Source: Prosthecobacter debontii
Lineage (GTDB): Bacteria; Verrucomicrobiota; Verrucomicrobiia; Verrucomicrobiales; Verrucomicrobiaceae
Direction: 5' to 3'
Assembly (NCBI GenBank): GCA_945869695.1
Contig: CAMBPV010000021.1
Coordinates: forward strand, 1-36,913
Length of the DNA: 36,913 bases
Both the position numbers and the translations under genes were made by a program. Positions within the stretch are counted from its first letter, which is position 1; each line of letters opens with the position of its first letter. This document shows, piece by piece, positions 9,226 to 16,657 of the stretch. The notes under the pieces were generated by a model that was not told where the DNA came from, made no database searches, and saw only the letters and a list, made by a program, of their open reading frames with translations.

Positions 9226-10092
9226 ATGAAAGGCAAAACCTTGACCTCCATCATCACCAAGACAGCAGCCGTTTTGGCTGTTTGCGCTGCAACCAGCGCC
9301 CAAGCCGGCACCACCAGTGCAAAAGCCCCAGCCCCTGTAGCTCCCGCTCCAGAAGAGTCCCCTCTCGGATTCACTTTGGACCTTGGCTATGAGACCTCCT
9401 ACTACTTCCGTGGTTTGTGGTTCTCCAACAACAACGTGTTCTCCAGCCTCGCAGTGACCGTCCCTGTTGCTGACAAACTTAGCTTCACCGCCGGTGCGCT
9501 TTACACCAGCACCGTTGACACCAGCATCGGTGGCGTGGGAACCCTCGACTATTCTGAGCTCGATCTCTTCGCAGCTTTGAACTATGACGCAGGCTTCGCC
9601 AAATTCGGCCTGGCATTCACCAACTACAACTTCTTCGACACCTTCTCAGGTAGCGTTGGCGGCCAGACCTTCGGCTTTGCTGAAGCTCCTGATTCGACCA
9701 TCGAAGACGCTCGCGATCTCGCGTTCACGGTGGCGGTCCCAATCGGAAGCATGAACCTCTACGGAACGTATGTTTATGACTTCAAGGTTGATGGTCACTA
9801 CTTCGAAGCAGGCGCTGACTACACGATCGCAGTGAATGATTGGCTCTCAATCGTTCCCTCCGCTCAAATCGGCTATGGTGTGGACTACTACTCCTACGCT
9901 GAAGTGACTGGCGTTGATTCCGGCTGGAACCACGTCCGCGTCATGGTCACCGCTCCGATCAAGCTCACCAAGACCGCTACCCTGGTTCCTTACATCGCAG
10001 CGAACTTCTCGCTCGACACTCGCGAACTGATCAACACTGTTGAAGGTGCAAACGACCTCTACGGTGGCGTTAAGGTGTCCGTCACCTTCTAA
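9226..10092 (+). CDS. TorF-like outer-membrane beta-barrel protein
   Basis: The 288-residue product begins with a typical Sec signal peptide (basic MKGKTLTSIITK, hydrophobic core, cleavage near AQA-G). A short Ala/Pro linker follows, then alternating hydrophobic/aromatic strands to the end. LGYETSYYFRGLW is the hallmark of the TorF/CHP02001 family of small outer-membrane proteins, and the protein ends in a C-terminal Phe (VSVTF), as barrels recognised by BamA do. Family members are thought to be porins or channels, but the substrate is unknown. The frame opens at 9163, but only the Met at 9226 gives a proper signal peptide. A candidate sigma-54 promoter lies upstream and a strong terminator downstream, so it is monocistronic. 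Confidence 0.85.
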   Translation: MKGKTLTSIITKTAAVLAVCAATSAQAGTTSAKAPAPVAPAPEESPLGFTLDLGYETSYYFRGLWFSNNNVFSSLAVTVPVADKLSFTAGALYTSTVDTSIGGVGTLDYSELDLFAALNYDAGFAKFGLAFTNYNFFDTFSGSVGGQTFGFAEAPDSTIEDARDLAFTVAVPIGSMNLYGTYVYDFKVDGHYFEAGADYTIAVNDWLSIVPSAQIGYGVDYYSYAEVTGVDSGWNHVRVMVTAPIKLTKTATLVPYIAANFSLDTRELINTVEGANDLYGGVKVSVTF

Positions 10093-10132
10093 AATCTGCC
10101 GCAGTTCATCTGCGTAATTCTACTGATGAAGG

Positions 10133-10169
10133 ACTCCCGATCGGATCATACCGGTCGGGAGTTTTTTTT
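10133..10169 (+). terminator. Rho-independent terminator after the beta-barrel gene
   Basis: ACTCCCGATCGG (10133-10144) pairs with CCGGTCGGGAGT (10151-10162), 12 bp with one G-U pair and a 6-base loop. A run of eight T follows. Confidence 0.93.
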
Positions 10170-10188
10170 GCCCGACGCTCCGGCCCAC

Positions 10189-10219
10189 AAAAAATGCCAC
10201 CTGATTTCGCAGGTGGCAT
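10189..10219 (-). terminator. Rho-independent terminator of the second SWIB gene
   Basis: A perfect 10-bp stem (ATGCCACCTG at 10194-10203 and CAGGTGGCAT at 10210-10219) with a 6-base loop is followed, on the minus strand, by six T. It lies 23 bases beyond the SWIB stop codon. Confidence 0.88.
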
Positions 10220-10242
10220 CTCAGAGATTAAATGCTCAGTCA

Positions 10243-10524
10243 CTAAGCTTTGACGTGACCGGAAACCAGCTTGGTCATCTCGAACATGCTGACTTGGGTT
10301 TTGCCATTGAAAACCACCTTCAAGGCGTCATCAGCGTTGATCATCGTTTTCTTGGCTTGGTCTTGGAGACCGTTCTTCTTGATGTACTCCCAAAGCTTTT
10401 TCGTGAGTTCGCCACGGGAGAGAGGAGTGGATCCCACGATAGCGGAAAGAGCTTCGTCAGGTTGGACAGGTTTCGACAGAGCTGGGTTGAGCTTGCGTGT
10501 TTTGGTTGGTTCGGTAGTAGCCAT
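10243..10524 (-). CDS. Stand-alone SWIB-domain protein
   Basis: This 93-residue protein is one SWIB domain with a short basic lead (MATTEPTKTRKLN). The order LSKPVQPDEALSAIVG, RGELTKKLWEYIKKNGLQD, INADDALKVVFNGKTQVSMF, EMTKLVSGH is nearly the same as in the SWIB part of the gene at 2150-2551, so the two are paralogues. This copy lacks the long Lys/Ala tail. A chromatin or transcription-linked role is assumed from the family and is not shown by the context. It is flanked by terminators and is probably transcribed alone from a promoter in the 193-base region up to 10717, where I could not identify a convincing element. Confidence 0.93.
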   Translation of the reverse strand: MATTEPTKTRKLNPALSKPVQPDEALSAIVGSTPLSRGELTKKLWEYIKKNGLQDQAKKTMINADDALKVVFNGKTQVSMFEMTKLVSGHVKA

Positions 10525-10657
10525 TCCGAAGCCTTTGCAGTGACCGAGGGCGATGTCAACCCAACTTTACACCCTCACGATCTCCCTCTTCCCTATCTCC
10601 CCGAGAGGCAAATGACCAACCCTTTTAGCTCAACGCCTGAAAATCAACATCATGGCC

Positions 10658-10685
10658 AAAAATCGCAGCCCCACTCGCGAGGGGC
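10658..10685 (-). terminator. Possible terminator of the small membrane-protein gene
   Basis: GCCCC (10668-10672) and GGGGC (10681-10685) form a short stem followed on the minus strand by TGCGATTTTT. It lies 33 bases beyond the stop codon of the gene at 10718. The stem is short. Confidence 0.4.
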
Positions 10686-10717
10686 ACACTGTTCGTTTGC
10701 GCTCGTCTATCTTCCGC

Positions 10718-11158
10718 TCAATTCGACGGAGCAGGCAGCGGCGAGTTCACCGATGGAACTACCGACGCGTCCGTTTTTGGCTTCTTCGAAAGATCCACCT
10801 CTTCACCCTTGCTATTGGTCACCCGGGGCCTCCCCTTCCCTTCACCCAGGCCCTGATAGTGCATCGTCATTTCCTCGCCCGATGGACCCTTTTTGAAAGT
10901 GATCGTCTTCGCCGCATCATCCTCACGCACGATCACCACATTCGGGATCATCTCGATACCCAGCTTTGCCAGAGCCTTGTCAGGATTCGACATGGCGCCC
11001 TTCTGATACTCATCAAACTTTTGTTTCAACCCCGGTGCAAACTTGGCGATCAAGGCACCCCCACCCACAAACAAGGCCAAGAGTAGGATCAGGCAGCCGA
11101 TGCCGCCTATGGCAAGGCAGGACATGCCTCTTTTCTTGGGAACTTCAATTGCGCTCAT
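10718..11158 (-). CDS. Small single-pass membrane protein, unknown function
   Basis: I do not recognise a named family. The 146-residue protein has a short basic N-terminus (VPKKRG), then a Gly/Leu-rich membrane helix at about residues 13-36 (CLAIGGIGCLILLLALFVGG). A soluble domain of about 80 residues follows, with strands around NVVIVREDDAAKTITFKKG, and the tail is low-complexity and Pro/Ser-rich. The start at 11158 (MSAIEVPK) is preferred over the Met ten residues upstream because the extra residues look non-coding. The gene is divergent from the coiled-coil protein gene, with about 150 bases between them. Similar small proteins ('N-terminal TM plus short beta domain') are frequent in Verrucomicrobia and mostly unstudied. 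Confidence 0.7.
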   Translation of the reverse strand: MSAIEVPKKRGMSCLAIGGIGCLILLLALFVGGGALIAKFAPGLKQKFDEYQKGAMSNPDKALAKLGIEMIPNVVIVREDDAAKTITFKKGPSGEEMTMHYQGLGEGKGRPRVTNSKGEEVDLSKKPKTDASVVPSVNSPLPAPSN

Positions 11159-11311
11159 GGTATTTTCTAAAGGATGGAGTGGGACCATCGTCTCCCGCCT
11201 GAGCGGTGGCGAACTAATTCTCTAAGATCAGCGGGATTTCTGAAAATGGGAACCTTGAGAAATCTCCATCCATTCCTTGTCTTTCTCCGTCCCACGTTCG
11301 ACAATCAGCCC

Positions 11312-13159
11312 ATGCCATCCGGTCACTTGGCCCAGACGTTCAACTCCCTCGCACCACGAGTGTTGATGCATGTGAACTTACGCCGCTGGGTCTGCCTGCT
11401 CGGGCGCACCGGACTGAGGATGGGCGGAGTGATGACCGCCGTTCTCATTCTCATGAGCCTCGCTGGAAGCACCCGCTACACGGCCGCCGCCATCGGCATG
11501 TTGCTTCTTTGGGTGATCGGCACCGCCATTTACACCTGGGTCCGCAAGCCCGACTCTTTTTCCGCACTCGCCTTGTGGGATCAGGCGACCCAGAGAAATG
11601 AGGCTTTTGCGATCGCCTGGTGGTTCGAACAGCAGACCCAAGTTTCCCAATCGGCACGAAACCACGTCAGTGAGCAGCAATCCTTGATCCCGGACGCCGT
11701 CCGATTGCTCGCCCGAGATCTCCCCGTAAAACCCCAGCGCACCGTCTGGATCACACCCGCGATCACCGTTTTTGCCATCGCCTTCTCCCTATTTTCCGAC
11801 GCTCGAATCCCGAGGGAGATGATGGATGACGACATGCTCCGCGCTGCCACCGAGGAGGCCAAAAAGCTCGACACCAAGGAGTGGGAAAAGAAAAAACTCG
11901 CGGGTCTCAACGAGCAGGAGAAAAAAGAACTCGAGAAGCTCAAGGAAAGCCTCGAGAAAACTGCCAAGGACCTCGAAAACAGCGCGGGCAAAGAATCCCG
12001 CGAGGTTCTGGCCGACTTGGAGAAACAAGCCCGTGACGCTGAGAAACTTGCGTCCAAGCTTGGCGAAGATGGAGAGAATTGGGCCTCCAATCAGATGGTG
12101 GAAGAAATGCGCAAGCACGCAGACACCGCAGACCTCGGAGATGCCGTGGCAGAAAAAAAAGCGGCCGATGCCGCTAAAACTGCCGCCGCCTTGGCCACTC
12201 AGCTCAAATCACCCCAACTCACCAACGAAGCTCGTGAGAGAATCAACGAGAGCCTCAAGCAAATCCAAAAGCAGGCTGACAAAGAGGACCGCAAACGAAC
12301 CGTCGGCGAGAACGTGCTTGCTGCTGGTGATCAGATGAATCAGTCCAAACCCGCACAAGCCGGAGACGAGTTTCAGAAATTGGCCGATAAAATGCGCGAG
12401 CTAGCCCTCCGTGAAGAAACTCGGAAAGAACTCGAAAAACTGGCCCAACAACTTCGGGATGCTGGCAGCAACATCACCGGTCAATCCGCTGGAGGCATGA
12501 CTCAAATGGCCGAAGCCGGACAACAAGCCAACGATCCTCAAGGCTCCAGTCCCCAAGTCTCCCAAGCCAGCCCCAATCAACCCGGCCAGCAGAGCAACGC
12601 TCCACTTCAGCCACCCGGCATGAGCCAAGGCCAGCAGCAGGGCCAGATGAGCCAGACTCCCGTGCCAGGCACAGGCCAAACGCAACAACTGCCCATGCTC
12701 TCAGCCAAGCCACCCGGAGAAGGCAAAGACGGCAAGAACGGGAAGCCCACCCTTTTTGCACCGGTTCCCGGCATGAAACCCGGTGAAAAACCCGATGCCC
12801 TCATGCTCGGCGACAACGCACCCGACGGTCCTCCAGATGGAGCCATCGCCATGAATGCACCCGGAGGTCTGCCGCCCGGAGCCGGAACCGCAGAGCTCAA
12901 GAATGATCCCACCGCAAAGACGCAAAGTGCCAGTTCCAGCACCGTGAATGCCCAACGCGGAACGGAAGGCCAGTCCACTTTTCGCTCGGTTGAAGGTGGC
13001 ACCAAAAAAGAGACCGCCTCTCGCTCACCCACTGCTGCCGCGCTGGACGCCATTCAAGCCGAGGAAGAAGCCCTCGATGATCAAGCCCTGCCCCCCTCAC
13101 GCCGCGATCAAGTGCGCCGCTATTTCACCGAGCTTCGGAAGCGCTTTGAAAAGCCTTAA
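11312..13159 (+). CDS. Membrane-anchored coiled-coil protein with Pro/Gln-rich tail
   Basis: This 615-residue protein has two N-terminal membrane helices (around VMTAVLILMSLAG and AAAIGMLLLWVIGTAIYTWV) and a third hydrophobic segment near WITPAITVFAIAFSLF. A Lys/Glu/Ala-rich coiled coil follows, about 170-400 (for example KKELEKLKESLEKTAKDLEN), and then about 180 residues of Gln/Pro/Gly/Met-rich disordered sequence. The tail ends in a short conserved-looking segment, PPSRRDQVRRYFTELRKRF. The layout resembles the DUF4175-like proteins often seen near MoxR/DUF58 genes in PVC bacteria, but no such neighbours are present, so that link is tentative. Met at 11312 is chosen over 11174, which would extend into the divergent promoter region. 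The next gene begins at the stop codon (TAATG), suggesting coupled translation. Confidence 0.75.
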   Translation: MPSGHLAQTFNSLAPRVLMHVNLRRWVCLLGRTGLRMGGVMTAVLILMSLAGSTRYTAAAIGMLLLWVIGTAIYTWVRKPDSFSALALWDQATQRNEAFAIAWWFEQQTQVSQSARNHVSEQQSLIPDAVRLLARDLPVKPQRTVWITPAITVFAIAFSLFSDARIPREMMDDDMLRAATEEAKKLDTKEWEKKKLAGLNEQEKKELEKLKESLEKTAKDLENSAGKESREVLADLEKQARDAEKLASKLGEDGENWASNQMVEEMRKHADTADLGDAVAEKKAADAAKTAAALATQLKSPQLTNEARERINESLKQIQKQADKEDRKRTVGENVLAAGDQMNQSKPAQAGDEFQKLADKMRELALREETRKELEKLAQQLRDAGSNITGQSAGGMTQMAEAGQQANDPQGSSPQVSQASPNQPGQQSNAPLQPPGMSQGQQQGQMSQTPVPGTGQTQQLPMLSAKPPGEGKDGKNGKPTLFAPVPGMKPGEKPDALMLGDNAPDGPPDGAIAMNAPGGLPPGAGTAELKNDPTAKTQSASSSTVNAQRGTEGQSTFRSVEGGTKKETASRSPTAAALDAIQAEEEALDDQALPPSRRDQVRRYFTELRKRFEKP

Positions 13160-13836
13160 TGGCGGAAAATTTTGCCATCGCTCATCCACTGAGACATCAT
13201 CGAGTCATGGCATCGCCCTCCTCAACGCCTCGATTGCTTCCCGTCCTGCTCTTCACCGCTGCCTACATCGGTATCGCCGTGGTGGCTTCTCTCTCCACGG
13301 GAAACAAAGAGTTCATCTTCTACATCGTGGTGATGGCCGTGTTGATCGGAGTGATGAGCCTCGTTCATGCCCGCGTCCGATTGACCGCAGCGCTTCTCTG
13401 GGCCTTTTCAATCTGGGGCCTACTCCACATGGCGGGCGGCCTTTGTCCTGTGCCGGCGGATTGGCCCTACAATGGTGATCAAGCCGTGCTCTATAGCCTC
13501 TGGTTGATCCCTCAGAAACTGAAGTATGACCAAATCGTGCACGCGTTCGGTTTTGGCATCACCCCCTGGCTTTGCTGGCACATCGTGAGCCAAGTGCTGC
13601 GTCAGCAGGATGGCCGGCCAGTGCGGCCGACGCTCGGTATCCTCACGCTTTGCGGTGCTGCCGGCATGGGGTTCGGAGCCCTGAATGAAGTCATCGAGTT
13701 CATCGCCGTGCTCACCCTTCCAAACACCAACGTCGGTGGCTATGAAAACACAGGCTGGGATCTCGTGGCCAATCTCGTGGGTGTGATTCTCGCCGCCATC
13801 ATCATCCGTTGGGGGCACTTCAAAACCGCACGCTGA
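13159..13836 (+). CDS. YjdF/DUF2238-like multi-pass membrane protein
   Basis: The 225-residue protein has about six membrane helices. LKYDQIVHAFGFGITPWLCWH and NEVIEFIAVLTLPNTNVGG followed by NTGWDLVANLVGV carry the acidic and His positions typical of the DUF2238 (YjdF) family, whose function is unknown. The ATG at 13159 overlaps the stop of the previous gene (TAATG). An internal ATG at 13207 (MASPSSTPRL) would also keep every helix, so the start is uncertain. The next gene starts six bases after this stop codon, which makes it the middle member of a three-gene operon. No enzymatic role can be assigned. Confidence 0.78.
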   Translation: MAENFAIAHPLRHHRVMASPSSTPRLLPVLLFTAAYIGIAVVASLSTGNKEFIFYIVVMAVLIGVMSLVHARVRLTAALLWAFSIWGLLHMAGGLCPVPADWPYNGDQAVLYSLWLIPQKLKYDQIVHAFGFGITPWLCWHIVSQVLRQQDGRPVRPTLGILTLCGAAGMGFGALNEVIEFIAVLTLPNTNVGGYENTGWDLVANLVGVILAAIIIRWGHFKTAR

Positions 13837-13841
13837 TCACC

Positions 13842-15230
13842 ATGGAGATCGGAATCATCGGAGCCGGACCGGCGGGAATGACGACCGCCTACCTCCTGAC
13901 GCAAAAGGGCCATAAGGTGGCCGTTTTCGAGTCGGGACCTCACGTCGGCGGACTGGCACGGACGATTTCGCTTTGGGGCCAGCGCGTGGATTTAGGGCCA
14001 CACCGATTCCTGAGCAAAGATGCCCGCGTGAATCATTTGTGGGAGGAGGTAGCGGCAGGAGATCTCCGAGTGGTGAAGCGGATGACCCGCATTTTTTACA
14101 GCAACCAGTTCTACGACTACCCCCTGCGTCCGATCAACGCGCTGCGGAACATGGGACTGCCGACGGCTCTCTCCTGCCTCGCCAGCTACGCGAGGCAGAA
14201 GTGGACGGGCAGAGCTCGATTAGAGAAACCCGAGAGTTTTGAGGAATGGGTCGTGGCCGCCTTCGGTCAAAAGCTGTTCGAGATGTTCTTCAAGTCCTAC
14301 AGCGAGAAGCTCTGGGGCATCTCGTGCGAGGAGCTGGATGCCGATTTTGCCGCACAGCGGATCAAGAAATTCTCCCTCGGTGGTGCGCTGTTGAGTGCAA
14401 TGGGACTGGATCGGCAAAAGCACCGCACCTTGGCTCATGAGTTCAAATATCCGACCGGCGGCACGGGCATGATCTATGATCGGATGGCGGAAAAGGTGCT
14501 GGCCGCTGGAGGCGAGGTTCATCTCTCCACGCCTGTGGCAGGACTGACTGCCGACGCACAAGGACTGCGATTTCAAGATGGGAGCAGCAGGCACTTTGAT
14601 CACATCATCTCCACGATGCCGCTCACTCTGATGTGTCGCTCGCTGGCTGATCTACCCTTAGAAGTGTCCGAGGCACTTGGCCAGCTCACCTATCGAAACA
14701 CGATCCTCGTTTATCTGCGAGTCGATGCAGATTCCCTGTTTCCTGATCAGTGGCTCTATGTGCAATCGCCCGACTTAAAGCTCGGCAGGATCACCAATTT
14801 CCGAAACTGGGTGCCCGAACTTCACGGTGAAAGTCGCGATACCATCCTGGCTCTGGAATACTGGTGCGACGATGCCGATGAAGTCTGGAAATGGGACGAT
14901 GTGGGATTGATCGAGATGGCCAAGGCCGAGTTAGCCGGGACTCGACTTCTCCAAGGAGCATCGGTTCTCGAAGGCAGCGTGATCAAACTGCCCCGGTGCT
15001 ATCCAGTGTATCGGAAGGGCTACCGGCAGAGCCTAAAACCCATCATTGATCATCTGCGCACCCAAGTGCCAACCGTGTCGGCCATCGGAAGATACGGGGC
15101 TTTCAAATACAACAATCAGGACCACAGCATCCTCATGGGTATCCTCGCCGCCGAAAACATCGCCGATGGAGCAGGCCACGACCTCTGGAGCATCAACAGC
15201 GACTACGAGGTGTATCAGGAGGAGGCCTAA
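13842..15230 (+). CDS. FAD-dependent amine-oxidase/UDP-galactopyranose-mutase-like oxidoreductase
   Basis: This is a 462-residue flavoprotein. It begins at MEIGIIGAGPAGMTTAYLLT with the dinucleotide-binding GxGxxG fold (residues 5-10) and the acidic residue at the end of strand two (VAVFESG). GGLARTISLWGQRVDLGPH corresponds to the second FAD contact. The C-terminal FAD-binding end is IGRYGAFKYNNQDHSILMG with an AAENIADG helix. The overall pattern fits the protoporphyrinogen-oxidase/UDP-galactopyranose-mutase-like group widely found beside cell-surface sugar or lipid genes. The substrate cannot be determined. The frame opens at 13809, inside the previous gene, but the family start is 13842, six bases after that gene's stop. 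It converges with a DUF1501 gene five bases away. Confidence 0.85.
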   Translation: MEIGIIGAGPAGMTTAYLLTQKGHKVAVFESGPHVGGLARTISLWGQRVDLGPHRFLSKDARVNHLWEEVAAGDLRVVKRMTRIFYSNQFYDYPLRPINALRNMGLPTALSCLASYARQKWTGRARLEKPESFEEWVVAAFGQKLFEMFFKSYSEKLWGISCEELDADFAAQRIKKFSLGGALLSAMGLDRQKHRTLAHEFKYPTGGTGMIYDRMAEKVLAAGGEVHLSTPVAGLTADAQGLRFQDGSSRHFDHIISTMPLTLMCRSLADLPLEVSEALGQLTYRNTILVYLRVDADSLFPDQWLYVQSPDLKLGRITNFRNWVPELHGESRDTILALEYWCDDADEVWKWDDVGLIEMAKAELAGTRLLQGASVLEGSVIKLPRCYPVYRKGYRQSLKPIIDHLRTQVPTVSAIGRYGAFKYNNQDHSILMGILAAENIADGAGHDLWSINSDYEVYQEEA

Positions 15231-15235
15231 AAAGG

Positions 15236-16657
15236 CTACGAAAAGATTTCCTTCACGACATGCCCTTCGACGTCTGTCAGGCGGAAGTCACGTCCGGCGT
15301 AGCGGTAGGTGAGCCGCTCATGATTGATGCCGAGCAGGGCGAGGATCGTGGCGTGGAGATCGTGGATGTGAACTTTGTTTTCCTGCGCGTAGTAGCCGTA
15401 GTCATCGGTAGCGCCATGCGAGATGCCTCGTTTCACGCCACCACCGGCCAGCCACATGGTGAAGCCATGCGGATTGTGATCCCGTCCATCCGTGCCTTGG
15501 GCCGTCGGCGTCCGACCGAATTCACCGCCCCAAATGACGAGTGTGTCATCGAGCAGACCTCGTGATTTTAAATCTTTGAGCAGGCCCGCGATGGGCTTGT
15601 CCACCTCCGCCGCGTTCTTGCTGTGATTCTTATACAGCGCACCGTGCTGATCCCACTGCACCTCGCTGTCACTATGCGTGACCTGCACAAATCGCACGCC
15701 GCGCTCGATGAAACGGCGCGCCATCAAGCACTGCCGACCGAAGTTGGCAGTGATTGGGTTCTCCATGCTGTAGAGCTTTTTCGTGGCCGCTGTTTCCGAA
15801 TCGACGTTCTGCGCATCAGGCATCGCCATCTGCATGCGGAAGGCGAGCTCAAACGAATTGATGCGACCTTCGAGTGCCTGATTCATGCCAGCCACGCCGA
15901 GATGATCCTGATTCATCTCCGCCAGCAGATTGAGTTGCTGTCGCTGCACATCGGCACTCAGTTTTGGATTCCGAATGTGCTTCACCTGCGCCTGATCCGA
16001 GGCCACGGCCGCATTGCCGATGGGCGTGCCTTGACAATAGGCAGGCAGGAAAGCAGCACCCCAATTATTCACGCCACCATGAGCGAGGGTGGGGCAGATG
16101 GTGATGAATCCCGGCAGGTTTTCATTCTCCGTGCCGAGTCCGTAAGTCACCCACGAGCCCATGCTCGGCCGCACCTGGGTATCGCTGCCGGTATGCAGTT
16201 TGAGCAAAGCGCCGCCGTGTGCGGGATTGGTGCCGTGCATGGAGCGGATGATGCAGAGTTCATCAACGCATTGAGCGACGTTGGGGAAGAGTTCGCTCAC
16301 GGGCAGTCCGCTTTGCCCATACTGCTTGAAGGACCATGGCGATTTCAGGAGCTTCCCGGTTTCCGCAAATTTGATGCGCGGCTCGGCAAAGGGATACTTG
16401 CCACCGTGATCGCGGGTCAGGAGGGGCTTGGGATCAAAGGTATCCACATGCGAGGGGCCCCCCTTCATGAAAAGGAAAATCACCCGTTTTGCCCGTGCCG
16501 GAAAATGCGGTTTCCGTGCGGCAAGGGCGTTCTCAACCCCCGAGGCGACTCCCTTCTGTTGGGCCATCATCGCCGAGAGCGCTAGGTAGCCAAAGCCGCT
16601 TGCAGAGTTCTGCAAAAGGGAACGGCGGGAGGTTTGAAATGGAAGAGCCGCGTTCAT
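15236..16657 (-). CDS. DUF1501 (sulfatase-fold) secreted protein, partner of the PSCyt1-PSD1 gene
   Basis: DUF1501 proteins have an alkaline-phosphatase/sulfatase-like fold and are abundant in Planctomycetes and Verrucomicrobia, with no settled reaction. This one has 473 residues. A twin-arginine-type signal (SRRSLLQNSASGFGYLAL) directs export. The core shows LFMKGGPSHVDTFDPKP, the HGGALLKLH and VTHSDSEVQWDQH His-rich regions, and the C-terminal IWGGEFGRTPTAQG with GRDHNPHGFTMWLAGGG, all hallmarks of the family. Its ATG overlaps the stop of the DUF1549/DUF1553 gene by four bases (ATGA), so the pair is translationally coupled. It is the last gene of the five-gene minus-strand operon starting at the beta-helix gene. 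Confidence 0.93.
   Translation of the reverse strand: MNAALPFQTSRRSLLQNSASGFGYLALSAMMAQQKGVASGVENALAARKPHFPARAKRVIFLFMKGGPSHVDTFDPKPLLTRDHGGKYPFAEPRIKFAETGKLLKSPWSFKQYGQSGLPVSELFPNVAQCVDELCIIRSMHGTNPAHGGALLKLHTGSDTQVRPSMGSWVTYGLGTENENLPGFITICPTLAHGGVNNWGAAFLPAYCQGTPIGNAAVASDQAQVKHIRNPKLSADVQRQQLNLLAEMNQDHLGVAGMNQALEGRINSFELAFRMQMAMPDAQNVDSETAATKKLYSMENPITANFGRQCLMARRFIERGVRFVQVTHSDSEVQWDQHGALYKNHSKNAAEVDKPIAGLLKDLKSRGLLDDTLVIWGGEFGRTPTAQGTDGRDHNPHGFTMWLAGGGVKRGISHGATDDYGYYAQENKVHIHDLHATILALLGINHERLTYRYAGRDFRLTDVEGHVVKEIFS

Noticed and set aside
10126-10896. 256-codon plus frame across the second SWIB gene and its neighbour
   Set aside because: It crosses two terminators and is antisense to a conserved gene. 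It shows no domain.
10652-11086. Arg-rich 144-codon plus frame with the opening MAKNRSPTREG
   Set aside because: It is opposite the small membrane-protein gene, and its basic composition reflects the antisense of a Ser/Pro/Leu-rich coding region.
15623-16585. 320-codon open frame on plus, opposite the DUF1501 gene
   Set aside because: It is a shadow of a strongly conserved protein and shows no domain of its own.
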